A stretch of 64,000 bases of DNA. Origin: Paraescarpia echinospica (Eukaryota > Annelida > Polychaeta > Sabellida > Siboglinidae). The notes beneath the pieces were generated by a model. That model was not told the origin of the DNA. It did no database searches and saw only the letters and a program-made list of their open reading frames with translations. The number at the start of each line of letters is the position of its first letter. Position 1 is the stretch's first letter. This document shows positions 20,840 to 32,205 of this stretch, piece by piece. The translations under genes were made by a program, and so were the position numbers. Location: contig CM034534.1 of the NCBI GenBank assembly GCA_020002185.1, forward strand, positions 62,444,186-62,508,185. The letters are read 5' to 3'.

Positions 20840-21840
20840 TATTCAAATATCGTTCTTTCAATACATCACATGGCATAGATTGACAGAGTTATGTTATAAA
20901 ATGGACATATCTGGCCTACGGAGTAAATTGTGTAGTAGTCATAGAACATTTTATGTATTATGTTAACGTGATGTCACTACCTCATATCTATTAGTCATGA
21001 CATCTTTAAAAAATATATTCCAATACATTTCCAGCAATACCTCGTATGTTATAGTTCGGCTGAGCTATATTGATAAAGTGGACTGAGAGCTACCCCCTCC
21101 CTCTTATTTCACTAATCACCCTTATTGTAATAAATCAATAAAACCACGCGATTGCTTTCACTCCCACGTGGAAAATAACTGGATTTGACATATGCCTGTT
21201 GTGAACGTCTTAAAAAACATAGCTACGTAAATTTTCTAGGTGGGATGGTTTCATCTATCCGAACTACGGACTAAAATGTGAACTGATTTATATAAATATA
21301 GTTCAGATATGAAGTCATTGTGACATCATTACATCATCATTGCGTAATAATTATGATATATGTAGAAAGATAATTGAAATGCATTTTCAATAGTACCTCA
21401 TGTCTTGTATTAACTGTTATGTATTGATGAAGTAGACTAATATCTATCCCCACCCCTTTATTTCACTAATCACGCTTGTTTTTAATAAATCAACACACAC
21501 TACATGATGACTTCCACTCCCAGGTGTAAAACAAATGGATTTCAAATTTGTTGTGGTCGTCTTAAAAAAACATTGTTGCGGAAATTCCGAAGGTTACAGG
21601 GTTTCACCTATATGAACTACGAACTAAAATGTAGAATAAGTTGTGGCATAGTACACATATGACGTCATACACACTGACATCATTAGACCACAATTACACA
21701 GTAATTATGATATCGTTGGCAAGAGTATTCAAATATTTTCCAATGATACACTAATGCTATCGTTTAGAAGATCTATGTTGGTGAAATGGACTACTATTTA
21801 CCCCAACCCACATCTTTAATTAGTTACACCTAATGGCATT
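20840..21840 (+). repeat. R350 tandem array, about four degenerate units of ~350-365 bp
   Basis: Successive units start near 20,846, 21,010, 21,372 and 21,728, each with a TATTCCAATAC/TATTTTCCAATG-like block. Full units then show TATTGAT(A/G)AAGT(G/A)GACT, a C-rich CCCC run, TTTCACTAATCACSCTT, a TCAATAAA-type block, CGTCTTAAAAAACAT, ATCTATCCGAACTACGGACT-like and GACATCATTA. The first unit is internally deleted and the last is truncated. An inverted single copy lies at 16,620-16,910. Confidence 0.65.
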
Positions 21841-22035
21841 CATTATCCCCTAGCACGTCAGTCCACAGCTGGGGAACCTTAATACATTAATACGCCGTGT
21901 TTAAAAAAAACAGCCCGCTTGGAGGGTTATTCATAAATACCCACCAGACACCTGGTCATTTCAAGCAAATAAATGGCCGCATGCTCGTGGACTAACATGT
22001 TCACATTGATAGGGTGGTCGTTTATATTTGCTTAC

Positions 22036-22302
22036 CTTTGTTGATCAAATGTGCTACGTCATTCCTGCCGATCTCTGAAGTCACGTCCGTTATTTTGGCG
22101 AACATTTGCGCCAAGCTGAGGTTCTTGTTTGCTTTATTCCATGCCTCCATGATCTTGAATGTTATATCTTTAAAGCAACTGGGGTGTTCGCGTTCTATTG
22201 CTGTTATGCGGTCACTGCTGACTTCTAGCAATAAGCCGAGATAACGGTAGTCACAGACCAATTTTTTCGCTAGGCGTATCAACATTTTTTCTTCCAATTG
22301 TC
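22036..22302 (-). CDS. Death-domain exon
   Basis: A 267-bp exon on the minus strand, flanked by TCTTGTTGCAG (acceptor) and AAAG/GTAAGC (donor). It is exactly 89 codons long and symmetric (phase 1 at both ends). It encodes QLEEKMLIRLAKKLVCDYRY, then LGLLLEVSSDRITAIEREHP, FKDITFKIMEAWNKANKN, LAQMFAKITD and IGRNDVAHLI. This is the six-helix pattern of a Death domain, including the late IGRNDVA motif. Such domains mediate homotypic interactions in cytoplasmic apoptosis and innate-immune complexes. The frame is intact, and it joins in phase to the exon at 22,641-22,705. Downstream exons were not found before the repeat array at 21,840. Confidence 0.75.
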
Positions 22303-22640
22303 CTGCAACAAGAATCAGGATTGTATTGACCGTTTGTTGATTAGTGATTGGTATAGGAATGTCCAACATGTAAATTGGTCCTACGACTAATTTGAACATT
22401 TATATATTAGTAATATATTAGAGGTTGCCTAACACATTGATATGTGCATGGTGTTTTTTATATTCATCATCTAGTATACCGATAATTAATTATACGAAAC
22501 CGCAACACAAACATAATATTTGCAAATCAAATTAATGTAACATTTATATTATGTTATATTATTGACTTTATCGGCTACTGAATAAAATAAAAAATCTCGT
22601 TTCACAAAATCATCCTTTCCCTAATTAACATGAAAACTAC

Positions 22641-22705
22641 CTGGTTGATGATCAGCATCAGCTCCAACGGCTGTTGAATCTTGTCTGTACATAATGGTGG
22701 ACATT
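22641..22705 (-). CDS. Upstream exon of the Death-domain gene, with likely start codon
   Basis: A 65-bp exon bounded by GTTGTTTTAG (acceptor side) and AACCAG/GTAGTT (donor). Its first base is followed by ATG at 22,704-22,702 and reads MSTIMYRQDSTAVGADADHQ then PG. It splices in phase 1 to QLEEKML of the Death-domain exon. A second ATG four codons later could also serve. Because the exon begins just before the ATG, a non-coding upstream exon is implied. No family is recognisable in the short N-terminus. Confidence 0.55.
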
Positions 22706-23020
22706 CTAAAACAACAAATAATCAATAGTACATATCAACATACGCATTTAGCCATATTCACATTTGTACTACGTTGAAGGCTAACTGATTTTATATAGCT
22801 TGAGACATTTTCACAAATATGTTCATTTTTAAAGTACATACAGTTCAACACAACGTGATAACTGTATAAACTGACTTTTATTCTAAGAAGTGTAATGTGC
22901 GAATTATGCTAGCTGTTGGTATGCTTGTGTAACAAATTCGTACTCAACACTAAAATGCAAGGAGTTGAAATATTTATGACTACGAGATAAATACATACGT
23001 TAGTGGAGGCCAAAGTTTTC
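22706..23020. other. No gene recognised
   Basis: AT-rich sequence upstream of the Death-domain exons. It could contain a promoter or an intron, but no motif decides this. Confidence 0.4.
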
Positions 23021-23963
23021 TCGTAGGCATGGAATGTTAATTTATGGCAATCTTTATAAATGAATTTTGAAATGTCTTAGCAATACGAAAACTGATGTTG
23101 CCATGTTTTCGGTTGACTTTTTAATGACCTTGAACCAAGGTCAAACGTGTTTTTCGGCTACTAGAAAGTGGAAGTTATTGGTTGCGACATTCAATCATTG
23201 TGACGTAGAGATACATTATGTCTGGTCATTTTGACATTTGGCATCTTTGTATGGGTTCATGGATTGATTTTCTAGCGAAAACATGACCCCACCCTCTAAA
23301 TTTACGGGTGCCTATTCTGTTACCTTGATGTACAATAACATATGTTAAGTTACAGTGTAACCCACTGTCCATAATAAATTGGTTTATGTTATTGTGAAAC
23401 TGACATACATTACTCTTGGTCATTTGGAGCGATTTTGCAATTCTCTATGGGTGGAGTTATATATTTCCTGGCGAAAACCTGTCAACACCCAATAAGGTCA
23501 CGAGCGCCTTTATGTCCATAAATTACGTATTACGATACCAGTGCAAACGTTTAGCCAACTGAAATAGCTTTAACTATTGCGGCACCTTTTGATATATTAC
23601 ACATGATCACAAGGAGTCATTTCACACCTTTCTACGGGAACAAACATTGATGGTGTATTCAAAACAGTATCCCACTCTATAATGTAGCAAGTGCCTGTGT
23701 TGTCCCACAATACATCTTAAAGCATCATGAAATAAAACTACTTTTCGCTACCAGGGCAATAGTATACATTATTACCGGTCATGTGCAAATATTTGTTTTC
23801 TCATATTTATATGTGTAAATATAGATTTCCTGGCAACAATATTACCCTACCTTGAAAGTTGCGAGTGTCTTTTTGTTCCCATAATGATATTAAAATACAC
23901 TACTCTAAAGTGTTTAGCAAGTCATATGCTGGTGTAGCAAATACATACATTATGCATGGTCAT

Positions 23964-25460
23964 AACGTCTCGCGAATGCTCAATCAGGTTTCAGAAGATT
24001 GCTACTGTGACTTAACTGATAAATGTTACAAATCGATCGTTAAACACATCGACAAAGGACTTGTAACGGGAGGAGTGTTCAGTGATCTCCGGAAGGCCTT
24101 TGACACCGTGGACACTGATATTCTGCTGGCCAAACAAAAGAATTTGGGGTTACACACATAGAACATAAGTGATTCTGGGGTTACCTCACTGAAAGATCAC
24201 AGTCAGTTTCGGTGGATGGCCATCTGTCTGATCCTTTGCCGGTGAATGTTGGGGTGACCCAACAGTTAATCTTGGGCATCCAGTTGTTTCTCTGTGGCTT
24301 GATGATCTGCCTACAGTCACCGAATCTTGCAAAATAAACATGTTTGCAGACGACACTGAAATTGATTCGGCTGCAAAACCAGGGTATTCGGCTCAATTAG
24401 AATCCAATATCAACATTGATTTATGCAAAGTGAAACAGTATTTTGATATTAACAAACTTAGTATTAATGTACAGAAATTTATTATTCAATTTATGCTAAC
24501 TGGCACTCGACAGTCCATTGCCAAGATGTCTGATGTTAAAATTCATATCAACAATGAACCACTTAAACATGTATCAGCAGCCAAGTAACTTGGTATGTAT
24601 ATCGATACAAACCTAAAACGGGACGACCACATTAACAGCATGATTCCTAAAATGTTGTCCAAAATAGGAATCCTAAGATCTCTTCGTAAAATAATACCAA
24701 TCGACATTCTTAGGCAATTATATAATGTAATAGTTCAACCACACTTCGGTTATGGAGATGTAATCTACGATTCAGCCTCAACAGCAACCAAAACTAGATT
24801 ACAGAAACTACAGACCAGAGCTGCAAGACTCATATCTGGGTCTAGTCCTAGGCAAAATAGAAACACTATGTTTAAAACACTAGGCTGGTTATTACTAAAG
24901 CAATGAAGGGATTTTAATAAATGTGTTCTTGTGTATAAGTGTGTAAATGGTCTAGCACCACAATATTGGTGTGATATGTTGACATCAAATAGTCATTCCT
25001 ACAATATCAGAAATGCTTCTCAGTCGAAACCACCAAAGGCCAGAACTGCCTACTATCAACGCAGTTTCAATGTGTCCGGTTTGAAATTATGGAATAAACT
25101 ACCAATTGAAATTCAAAACAGCCATTCTGTTCCAACCTTCAAAAAGACCCTACGCAAATATCTATGCTACACCACTATTTATTTTAAATGTACTTTGTTT
25201 TTATCTGTTTCATGTATGTTATGACCAATTTATCTTTTTTATTTCATACATTCTATTTATTATTATTATTATTTATTTATATATTTATTTATTTATTGTA
25301 ATCCCTTTTAACTTGTATCCTTTGTACATATATCAACACGTGTTCTATGATTGATGTAAATGGTGTATGCATGGCTCGGCCATCGAAAATAGTGAAAACT
25401 AAGTATGTCACCGAGTGGAAATAAAATTGTTAATCAATCAATCAATCAATCAATCAATCA
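23964..25460 (+). mobile_element. LINE 3' half inserted in the satellite
   Basis: Plus-strand blocks are LNQVSEDCYCDLTDKCYKSI, then VFSDLRKAFDTVDTDILL (to 24,161), a mutated GVTQQLILGI in place of GVPQGSILGP, MFADDTEIDSAAK (24,340 on), YIDTNLKRDDHINSMIPKM (24,595 on), VQPHFGYGDVIYDSASTATK, TRLQKLQTRAARLISGS, and a C-terminus with YKCVNGLAPQYW and SGLKLWNKLP (24,931-25,224). AAATAAAATTG and an (AATC)n tail end it at about 25,460. The Jockey-superfamily assignment is clear; the clade is uncertain. A few stops and shifts make it inactive, but most blocks survive. Confidence 0.8.
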
Positions 25461-25673
25461 CTCATATTGAACCATTGTGCATATGTTTGTAGGTGCAAAC
25501 ATTGTCTTCCTAGCTAAAACAATATCTGACCTTGATAAGCCAAGAATTCCCTTTTTGGTCCCCACAATACACATTAAAACACCATTATAAAGTGCAGCAA
25601 AACTAATCTTTTATTGTTCTGCTCTGACACCTCTAGACATTGATTCTTAATCATTTGGAGCAATTTTGCTCCT

Positions 25674-25675
25674 AT

Positions 25676-25736
<61 letters not shown>

Positions 25737-25765
25737 TATGGATGTATATGTATGTGTGTATGTAT

Positions 25766-25843
<78 letters not shown>

Positions 25844-25863
25844 GAGTATGTGTATGTGAGTAT

Positions 25864-25914
<51 letters not shown>

Positions 25915-26264
25915 TGTGGATGTGTGGGTGTGTGTGTGCGGGTGGGTGTGTGGGAGTGTGTGTGTATGTATGTGTGATGTGTGTATGTGTGTGGGTGTGG
26001 GGTGTGTGTATGTGTGTGGGTGTGTGTGGTATGTGTGTGTATGTGTGTGTATGTATGTGTATGTGTGTATGTGTGTATGTGTGTATGTGTGTATGTGTGT
26101 ATGTGTGTATGTGTGTATGTGTGTATGTGTGTATGTGTGTATGTGTGTATGTGTGTATGTGTGTATGTGTGTATGTGTGTATGTGTGTATGTGTGTATGT
26201 GTGTATGTGTGTGTATGGGTGTGTGTGTATTTGTGTGGGTGTGTATGGTGTGTGTGGGGGGGGT
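25674..26264. repeat. ~590-bp TG/TATG-rich microsatellite
   Basis: Imperfect (GT)n at 25,680-25,960 is followed by a very regular TGTATG array at about 26,040-26,210 with a longer-period structure, and ends in a G run. Flanking bases belong to a single satellite monomer (CAATTTTGCTCCTA before, TTTTTCTGTCAAAACCTGCC after). Long open frames through it on both strands are low-complexity artefacts. Confidence 0.9.
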
Positions 26265-26900
26265 GTCGTTTTTCTGTCAAAACCTGCCCTGCCATGTAAA
26301 TTCGGGAGTGCCTTTGCTGTTCTCAACGTACTCATAAGACATCATTATAAAATGTTAGCAAATTTAAATTGGTATTTTGCTAATGCGCCACCATTACACG
26401 TTACTCTTGGTCATTTGGAGCTATTTTGCACTTCATTTTATGAGCAGGTGTTGATTTCCTGGAAAAAGTACCTCCACCCTATACATTCACAAACACCGTA
26501 ATTCTCCCCCAAATACACATGAGTGTAATTGTAATGTCTTAGTTTAAGTAAACTGGTATGTTGCCACATGTATATATTTATTTTACATATCTTGTTTAAT
26601 ATATCTTATACCTTTCTACGGGTGCCATATTTCACTTTCTTGCTAAAACTGCACCCGAACACGTATAATAAGGTCGTTCGCGAGTACCAATGTTGGCAAA
26701 CAAATACTCAGTAAAAAAACAATGTTAACCCTTTGCCCACATGAAATTACTATTTTGTTATTTTGTCAACCAGGAACATTACTTCTGATCATTTTCATGA
26801 GCTATTCTTATATTTCCGTCGGTTTCATGTGTTGATTTTCTGAAGTAGAACTTATTACACCTTTGGCAAAATGTCTCCCGCGACTTAAAAGGGTGGAGGA

Positions 26901-27788
26901 GGTATTTGACCACATATAAAATATATATTCAATGAGAAATGCCAAACGGCTTCATGTGACCAAATATTCTGCTAATTGGTGATAGTAGCAACAACACAAT
27001 GTTGTATGGTTAGATGGCTTACCATCAAACAAATTCCGTAAAACAGCATTTATCATTTCAATGGGATTGAACAATTATGGACCGTCAAATGTGTACTGAC
27101 ACGGATCAAAACGTGAAATGTTATTATTGAAGGAGCAACAAAATATGGTGCTTTAAATTTAGTCGGTTTTTCCCTTATCCCATGAAATTTTTTTTATTGT
27201 AAAATGTCTGTGATGATGAGACAACATAACACACACTTGTGCCAACCATTATCAAATGCACAAACCTTTGCAGATGCAGTTGTTCATTTTGTATACTTTT
27301 TGCACGTAATCCTGTATTTCCACAAATATGAAAAAGACGCGGACCTTGGATAGTCATATGCACAATCTGGCGGACATCTACAGCCCCTTTGATAAAACGG
27401 CTCTGTTTGAATTGTTTCATGGAACAGGTGAACTCTCAGGCCCATGAGCATCTCCGGCTATTTGATGCGCTGTCACATTAGTAACATGTATGTGGTGTGC
27501 ATGCCATGCATCTTACAGTTCGAGGCAGAGAAGTCCTGCCTCTAGCGCGAGATCCAGATTTTTAAGCGAGACGGTAATGTGGCGTCATTTAGCGTACTGT
27601 ACCGCCATCCAACATACCATTAAAATAGTGCCTTAAACAGATGCTATAAATCCGGGACAGTAGATTTCTAGTTACGCAGTTCAAATGAGTTTACAGTTTA
27701 CGTTTCCAAAAAAAGCAAATACCTCCGGCACTAGAGGAAGGATCGGTTCACAAAATAATATAATGTCACAGACAGAAGAAACAGATAT
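26901..27788. other. No gene recognised
   Basis: A minus-strand open frame of 81 codons (27,175-27,420) has no recognisable motif. Possible further very degraded satellite monomers occur at the left edge. Confidence 0.4.
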
Positions 27789-27869
27789 GTAATATATACA
27801 TACATACATACACACATACATACATACACATATATTATACATGTATGTGTTATATATATTATTCTATAT

Positions 27870-27900
<31 letters not shown>

Positions 27901-27916
27901 GTGTGTGTGTGTGTGT

Positions 27917-27965
<49 letters not shown>

Positions 27966-28036
27966 TGTGTTTGTGCATATGTGTGTGTGTGTGTGTGTGT
28001 GTGCGTGTGCGTGTGCGTGTGCGTGTGCGTTTGTGT
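27789..28036. repeat. TACA, AT and GT/GC microsatellite complex
   Basis: (TACA)n at 27,795-27,830, (AT)n at 27,872-27,898 and a (GT)n run with GTGTGC units at 27,899-28,036 lie in direct succession. Confidence 0.9.
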
Positions 28037-28093
28037 AACATCACATATTGGGAGAGAAAAAGAAACATCCGGGTAAGAGAGAAGACCAAGGTC

Positions 28094-28106
28094 ATACACA
28101 CACACA

Positions 28107-28202
<96 letters not shown>

Positions 28203-28209
28203 AACACAC
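28094..28209. repeat. (CA)n microsatellite, inverted partner of the GT tract
   Basis: A run of CA dinucleotides with few interruptions, about 58 bp after the GT tract. The two could pair as a long imperfect hairpin. Confidence 0.9.
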
Positions 28210-28468
28210 AGCTATGTCTCACTTTTGTGTAAATGGGGCGTACACCTCTGCCTATCCATCTATTTGCACTTACTGACAATCTCTCATTTTCTCTTTGGTA
28301 AGGCGTTGGATGTCCTCTGAAATATAGTAATACATTCATCATGCCAATGATGCAGCACTTATTTTGAAGGGAACCAAATATTTTTTTTGATGTGATGCAT
28401 CTTCTCACCATTTGGATTGCTCTCAATTTATACTATTTAATAATATTACATCAGATCTATGTGAAGAC
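28210..28468. other. No gene recognised
   Basis: No supported feature is seen. Confidence 0.45.
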
Positions 28469-28785
28469 TACAACAATTTTCCGATATTGCCGACTGCATT
28501 CCACCAAGAAAGAGAGTTAACAAGTGGTTGCCAATATATATAATTGCTTTCGGCCTTGACAAGATTGGAATGGATCAATAAGTGTTCCACAATTACATCT
28601 GAATCACCAGTACATTCAAACAATTCCTGAATTAGACAATCATCTTAAGACAGACATATCGCCCAAGCAATTGCAACATGGTTGACATCACGAACATATC
28701 CGTCTTCCGTGGATACATATGTGCATATTACATAATAAAACAGTGTTATAAATATGTTATTAACAATCTTGACGCATGTTCCTAA
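28469..28785 (-). pseudogene. Coding-like stretch, unidentified, one in-frame stop
   Basis: A minus-strand frame reads YVSTEDGYVRDVNHVAIAWA and ICLS, one TAA, then DDCLIQELFECTGDSDVIVE, HLLIHSNLVKAESNYIYWQP and LVNSLSWWNAVGNIGKLL before TAG at 28,469-28,471. Residue composition is protein-like, with helix-forming and tryptophan-rich segments. I cannot assign it to a family. It is likely a degraded exon or mobile-element fragment. Confidence 0.25.
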
Positions 28786-29289
28786 ATCAAAATAAATACA
28801 AATACAATAGTTTTTAATTTATTCGCTTCTCCCTGCAGCTTCGTAACTTGGTCTGAAAAATATGTGATTTCGATCAAAATATCACACTGTAAAAATGTGT
28901 ATTTTCGTTACTTACCAAGTCCTCTAACATTTGAACCCTGGAGTTAGGCATCATACGCACTCTAAATTACCCATTGGAGAAACAGACTTATATCCATTTA
29001 GCATGGCTCGAATAATTGTGAAAGAACTTCTGCAAAAAATGCCCAATACACCAGAATGAGAGAAAGACAACATGACACACGGAGACATCAGTGAAAGACA
29101 ATATCTATGGCATTCTGGAAGACCTGAGACGCACAGCAACTTGCATACGAGAAACTGGTGTTGCAGTCTGAGCGAACGCGGAAGAAGAACCATGGATTTT
29201 TACAACAGATCAGATTTATTGAAACACTTCTCGCAAAAAATGGCCATTCACTCTAAGTACACAAAAATGAAATATTAGAAGAAAAGATG
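28786..29289. other. No gene recognised
   Basis: Overlapping opposite-strand open frames (28,951-29,193 and 29,072-29,278) have no motif. Two CT(T/C)C(T/G)GCAAAAAATG-like blocks near 29,025 and 29,230 suggest an old internal duplication. Confidence 0.35.
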
Positions 29290-29680
29290 AATGCAATATT
29301 ATTCAATTTATTCAATAAACTAACAGAACCACTCATGCCCAAGTTGGCGCTACCGTTTTTAGCATGAGAATATTTACAAACACTTATTTTTTCTAGTCTT
29401 CGTCTACTACAACACCTTATCTGTTGTTAAGCTCTTTTTTGTGAGCGAAGAATATAATATTGATGAGAAGAGGACTATATTGTAAATAGAGATGCTGTTG
29501 ATTTCAGTCTAGGTGTGCATAGGCTGACACATGCTAGAATAGAGTTCCGCATAAGTGTTTTATTCACTGAACAACATCTAAACAACAAATGTGTAAAAAC
29601 AGCGTCAACATAAAAAAGTGATTAGTATTTGTCTACAAACTAGGCGTTGAAGAGTGCAGAAAGATAAAAGACACAAATAG
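29290..29680 (+). repeat. Dispersed repeat, diverged copy of 40,810-41,300
   Basis: Shared ordered blocks include GGCGCTACC, a TTTTAG segment, GATGCT(G/C)TTGATTTC, AGGTGT(G/A)CA, TAGTATTTGT and TGCA(C/G)AGAAAGAT. Both copies are in the same orientation. Neither has coding potential that I can identify. Confidence 0.5.
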
Positions 29681-29689
29681 AAAAAAAAA

Positions 29690-30070
29690 TAGAAACAAAA
29701 CAACCTGCAAAAGATATTGAAGGTATTGTCTTCGTTGGGAATTCCGATTTGCTTAATCAGATGGTGCCGAAAATGATCAACAATTGTCGTGCTGTCTCCT
29801 CAATGCTGAAAATCAGTAGTTACGTTGCTTTCTATAGCACCACGTTATTGTTCATCGCGAACTATCTTTCTTACACACCCTCTATAGATTGCAGTCATAT
29901 AATGTGTCCTGCAATTCAGCTTTACCAACGCCAAAAACTTAAACAAACATCAAGCTAAGCGATAAATAAACTTGGCAAAATCGGATTTGACGCATGTTCT
30001 TAAAGCATATATTATTGCAGGTAACACACCGGTTAATTGTTGTTCGGTTGCAGCCGCTGTCTTCAGTTTT
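29690..30070. other. No gene recognised
   Basis: An open frame at 29,749-29,958 lacks any recognisable motif. Confidence 0.4.
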
Positions 30071-30074
30071 CCAC

Positions 30075-30215
30075 TCTAACAATTGTACAGCTTAAAGATT
30101 AAAGACACTATTCAAAGCATGGAGTATAATGTTCGTATAATTGCTATATCAGAAACGTGGTTTAACGAAAACAGTTGGGACGGAAGTGATGTAAACTGTA
30201 TAGTCCGGGCGTTAG
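30075..30215 (+). mobile_element. LINE endonuclease fragment
   Basis: The frame reads YNVRIIAISETWFNENSWDG. The ISETWFN block is the second conserved motif of APE-type endonucleases in Jockey-superfamily LINEs. Only about 45 codons remain, and the sequence stops abruptly near the left edge of the inverted-repeat element. Confidence 0.6.
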
Positions 30216-30419
30216 CCATTGAAACGTGCATTAGGGTCAGCACGATGTTTTTTTTCTTCATTTCCGTGACCTGCTATACCTCTAGGTCAATAATCTGACG
30301 GGTGCCACCCAGGCACTCTTGAGCGTTTTTGTATAAACCCATTAATATGCAAATTAGTCATCGCCATTTAAATAAATACTGTTTTCCTGAATATATCAAA
30401 TAGTAAACATCCAAAACAA

Positions 30420-31470
30420 TCGAAATAAGTTGTCCAAGCGAATGTTTTCATGGTCTCTTGTTATTATTACATCAGTGAACACATCATGGTATGCAAATTT
30501 GTCCCATGAATATGCAAATTAGCTCTGACCAATATAACCTCACGCTTTTCGCACCAATTTAAATGCCCCCCTCCCCGTACGTGCAAAACGCCCAAATGGT
30601 ATATGATTTGAAAGCCCAAGATATTACCATCACAATGCGGTCTGTACTAGAACTGCAAAGTGAAGCAGTGAGAGTGACACCAAGGTCAAACAAGGTCACC
30701 GTCAAATGATTTTTTTCGAAATTGTGCGCTTCCGTATTAAAATTACAATGATTGCATATATACTTTATTTAAAAACAAAATTAATATGTAATATATTTTT
30801 GGAAAGTTTATTGTCTCCCCGTCACAATGAGATACAACATGGAACTGCTACCCGGAATAGTAAGTGTGGAGCTAAGGTCAAACAAAGTCACCATAAAATT
30901 ATGAATATTCGAACTTCTCTAATATGGCTCACTTAATAAAGTTGCAATAACTCTGTATCTGCTTCGTTTCTGTGGACATGTTATACACCCTGTGAAAGAA
31001 CAATTACTTCTCGTCAAAATGTGATACGACTTGGAGGTGTTAATTGTTGGAGTTTGTGTGGAGTGACGATCAAACAGTATTACCGTCAAGTAATAGATGT
31101 TCGAAATTACGCCATCCCATAAACGTTATACAAAACCAATGGTAGCTTATATACGTTACCTATCTACTCATAGCCACGTTACATACCTTTGAAAATCCAA
31201 ATATGGGATACCAAGGGGAGCTATCAAGTGGTGAAGTAAGTGTAGAGTGAAGGTCAAGCAAAGACACCACCAAATAATGAATGTTCAAAACTGCGCTATT
31301 CCGCAGACGTTGTGCAATTATAATGTTTGCATATCTACTTTGTCTACCAACACTAGGCCATGTTATACATATATGTGTGTACAGAATCCCCGTCAAAATT
31401 AGGCAAGGCATAGAGTTGTAAAGATGTAGTCTAAGTGAGGATTGAAACATGAAGGTTGAAAGTGAAGGTT
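30420..31470 (+). repeat. Left inverted arm, ~190-bp subrepeats
   Basis: Key sites AAGGTCAAAC-like occur at about 30,682, 30,874, 31,066, 31,250 and 31,465. Each is followed by a TCAAATAAT block and a TTCGAAATT(G)TGCG block, then GTT(A)TACAA and GCATATCTAC. Spacing is 184-215 bp. Confidence 0.65.
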
Positions 31471-31519
31471 AAAGGTCAATGTCAAAAGATGCATCAACCA
31501 GCATCGCCGTCAAAAGACG

Positions 31520-32205
31520 CATCAGCCAACATCACCACGTTTGATGAGTTTGCAGACATTTTTGTTCCGCACATCATGACGCAGTTAAATCACTCCAACA
31601 ATATTAGCGTCGACCGGGACACGTACCTCGCCATCAGGATCAAATAATCCACAAGAGAGAAGCGTGGTAACGGGATTCTGAGGAAAGTAACATTGGACAA
31701 CAATGTGCCAATAAACTGTAAATACTTTCATCGCGATGTTACCAACATACAGGAGCTATTTGCATTTCTCTTTATTAAGGTTGCAAAGCTCCACTATCTA
31801 GGTTCAAAGGATGTGTTTGACACCTCAGCCGTCGTCACTAGAAGCAACTGTGACATGTTACATCCAAGACCTTGAAGAACCTGGCACGCAACTGTTGAGC
31901 CTTGTGCAAAATGCTTTGTGGAAAAGGGATCAAAACCATGCATGATTCGCAATGTGTTTCCGATCGTTAGGAGTTAGGAGTTTGTCAAGTTTATATCCAG
32001 CAGCATACGTTTGGATAGGCTTTTGGACAGGCAATAACGTTATTCATCATAATGGCAACGGCATCCATCATGCTCTGGGAAAAGACCTGTCACGTGATTG
32101 CCAGTTGTCAATAGCATGGGAAACCCAAATTCCATACCACAAAGGAACCATAGCATTCACACATCCATTTAGATCTGGATTCGCGACACTTCAACTCATG
32201 TAACG
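31520..32205 (+). pseudogene. Uncharacterised invertebrate FEN/PIN-like family, broken copy B
   Basis: The plus strand reads TTFDEFADIFVPHIMTQL (31,537 on) and, after a stop, STREKRGNGILRKV (about 31,650-31,690), then NVPINCKYFHRD, ELFAFLFIKVAKLHYLGSKD (about 31,750-31,815), and later AYVWIGFWTGNN (about 31,998-32,033) with LGKD. From memory these match a subfamily of uncharacterised invertebrate proteins whose intact members contain REKRGKG, ELFAFL, EEADTR, a (D/N)TDV block, an (I/V)W(V/I)xFG block and GCD. The EEADTR, TDV and GCD blocks are not recognisable here, so this copy is dead. It lies between the inverted arms of the element. Confidence 0.55.

Larger units (their letters stand above)
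23030..26900 (+). repeat. Degenerate ~185-bp satellite array, interrupted twice
   Basis: Monomers share ACATTACTCTTGGTCATTTG, a TTTTGCA block, TATGGGTG, GATTTCCTGGC(G)AAAAC, a CCACCCT block, a GAGTGCCTTT block, CCCATAATACA-like and AAAACAC(T)ATTATAAAGTGT blocks. The GGTCAT anchor falls near 23,224, 23,418, 23,604, 23,777 and 23,957, then 25,461, 25,649, 26,409, 26,587 and 26,787, which gives spacings of about 173-195 bp. The array is split by a LINE at 23,964-25,460 and by a GT-rich expansion at 25,674-26,264. Divergence between monomers is high, so the array is old. Confidence 0.75.

Noticed and set aside
23859..23963. Upstream coding sequence of the LINE at 23,964
   Set aside because: These bases match satellite monomers, so the open frame extends into the array only by chance.
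25574..26335. Open frames of 110-250 codons on both strands rich in Cys/Val or His/Thr
   Set aside because: They are translations of a GT/CA microsatellite, open in all frames by composition.
27841..28426. Long frames through paired GT and CA tracts
   Set aside because: Same low-complexity artefact.
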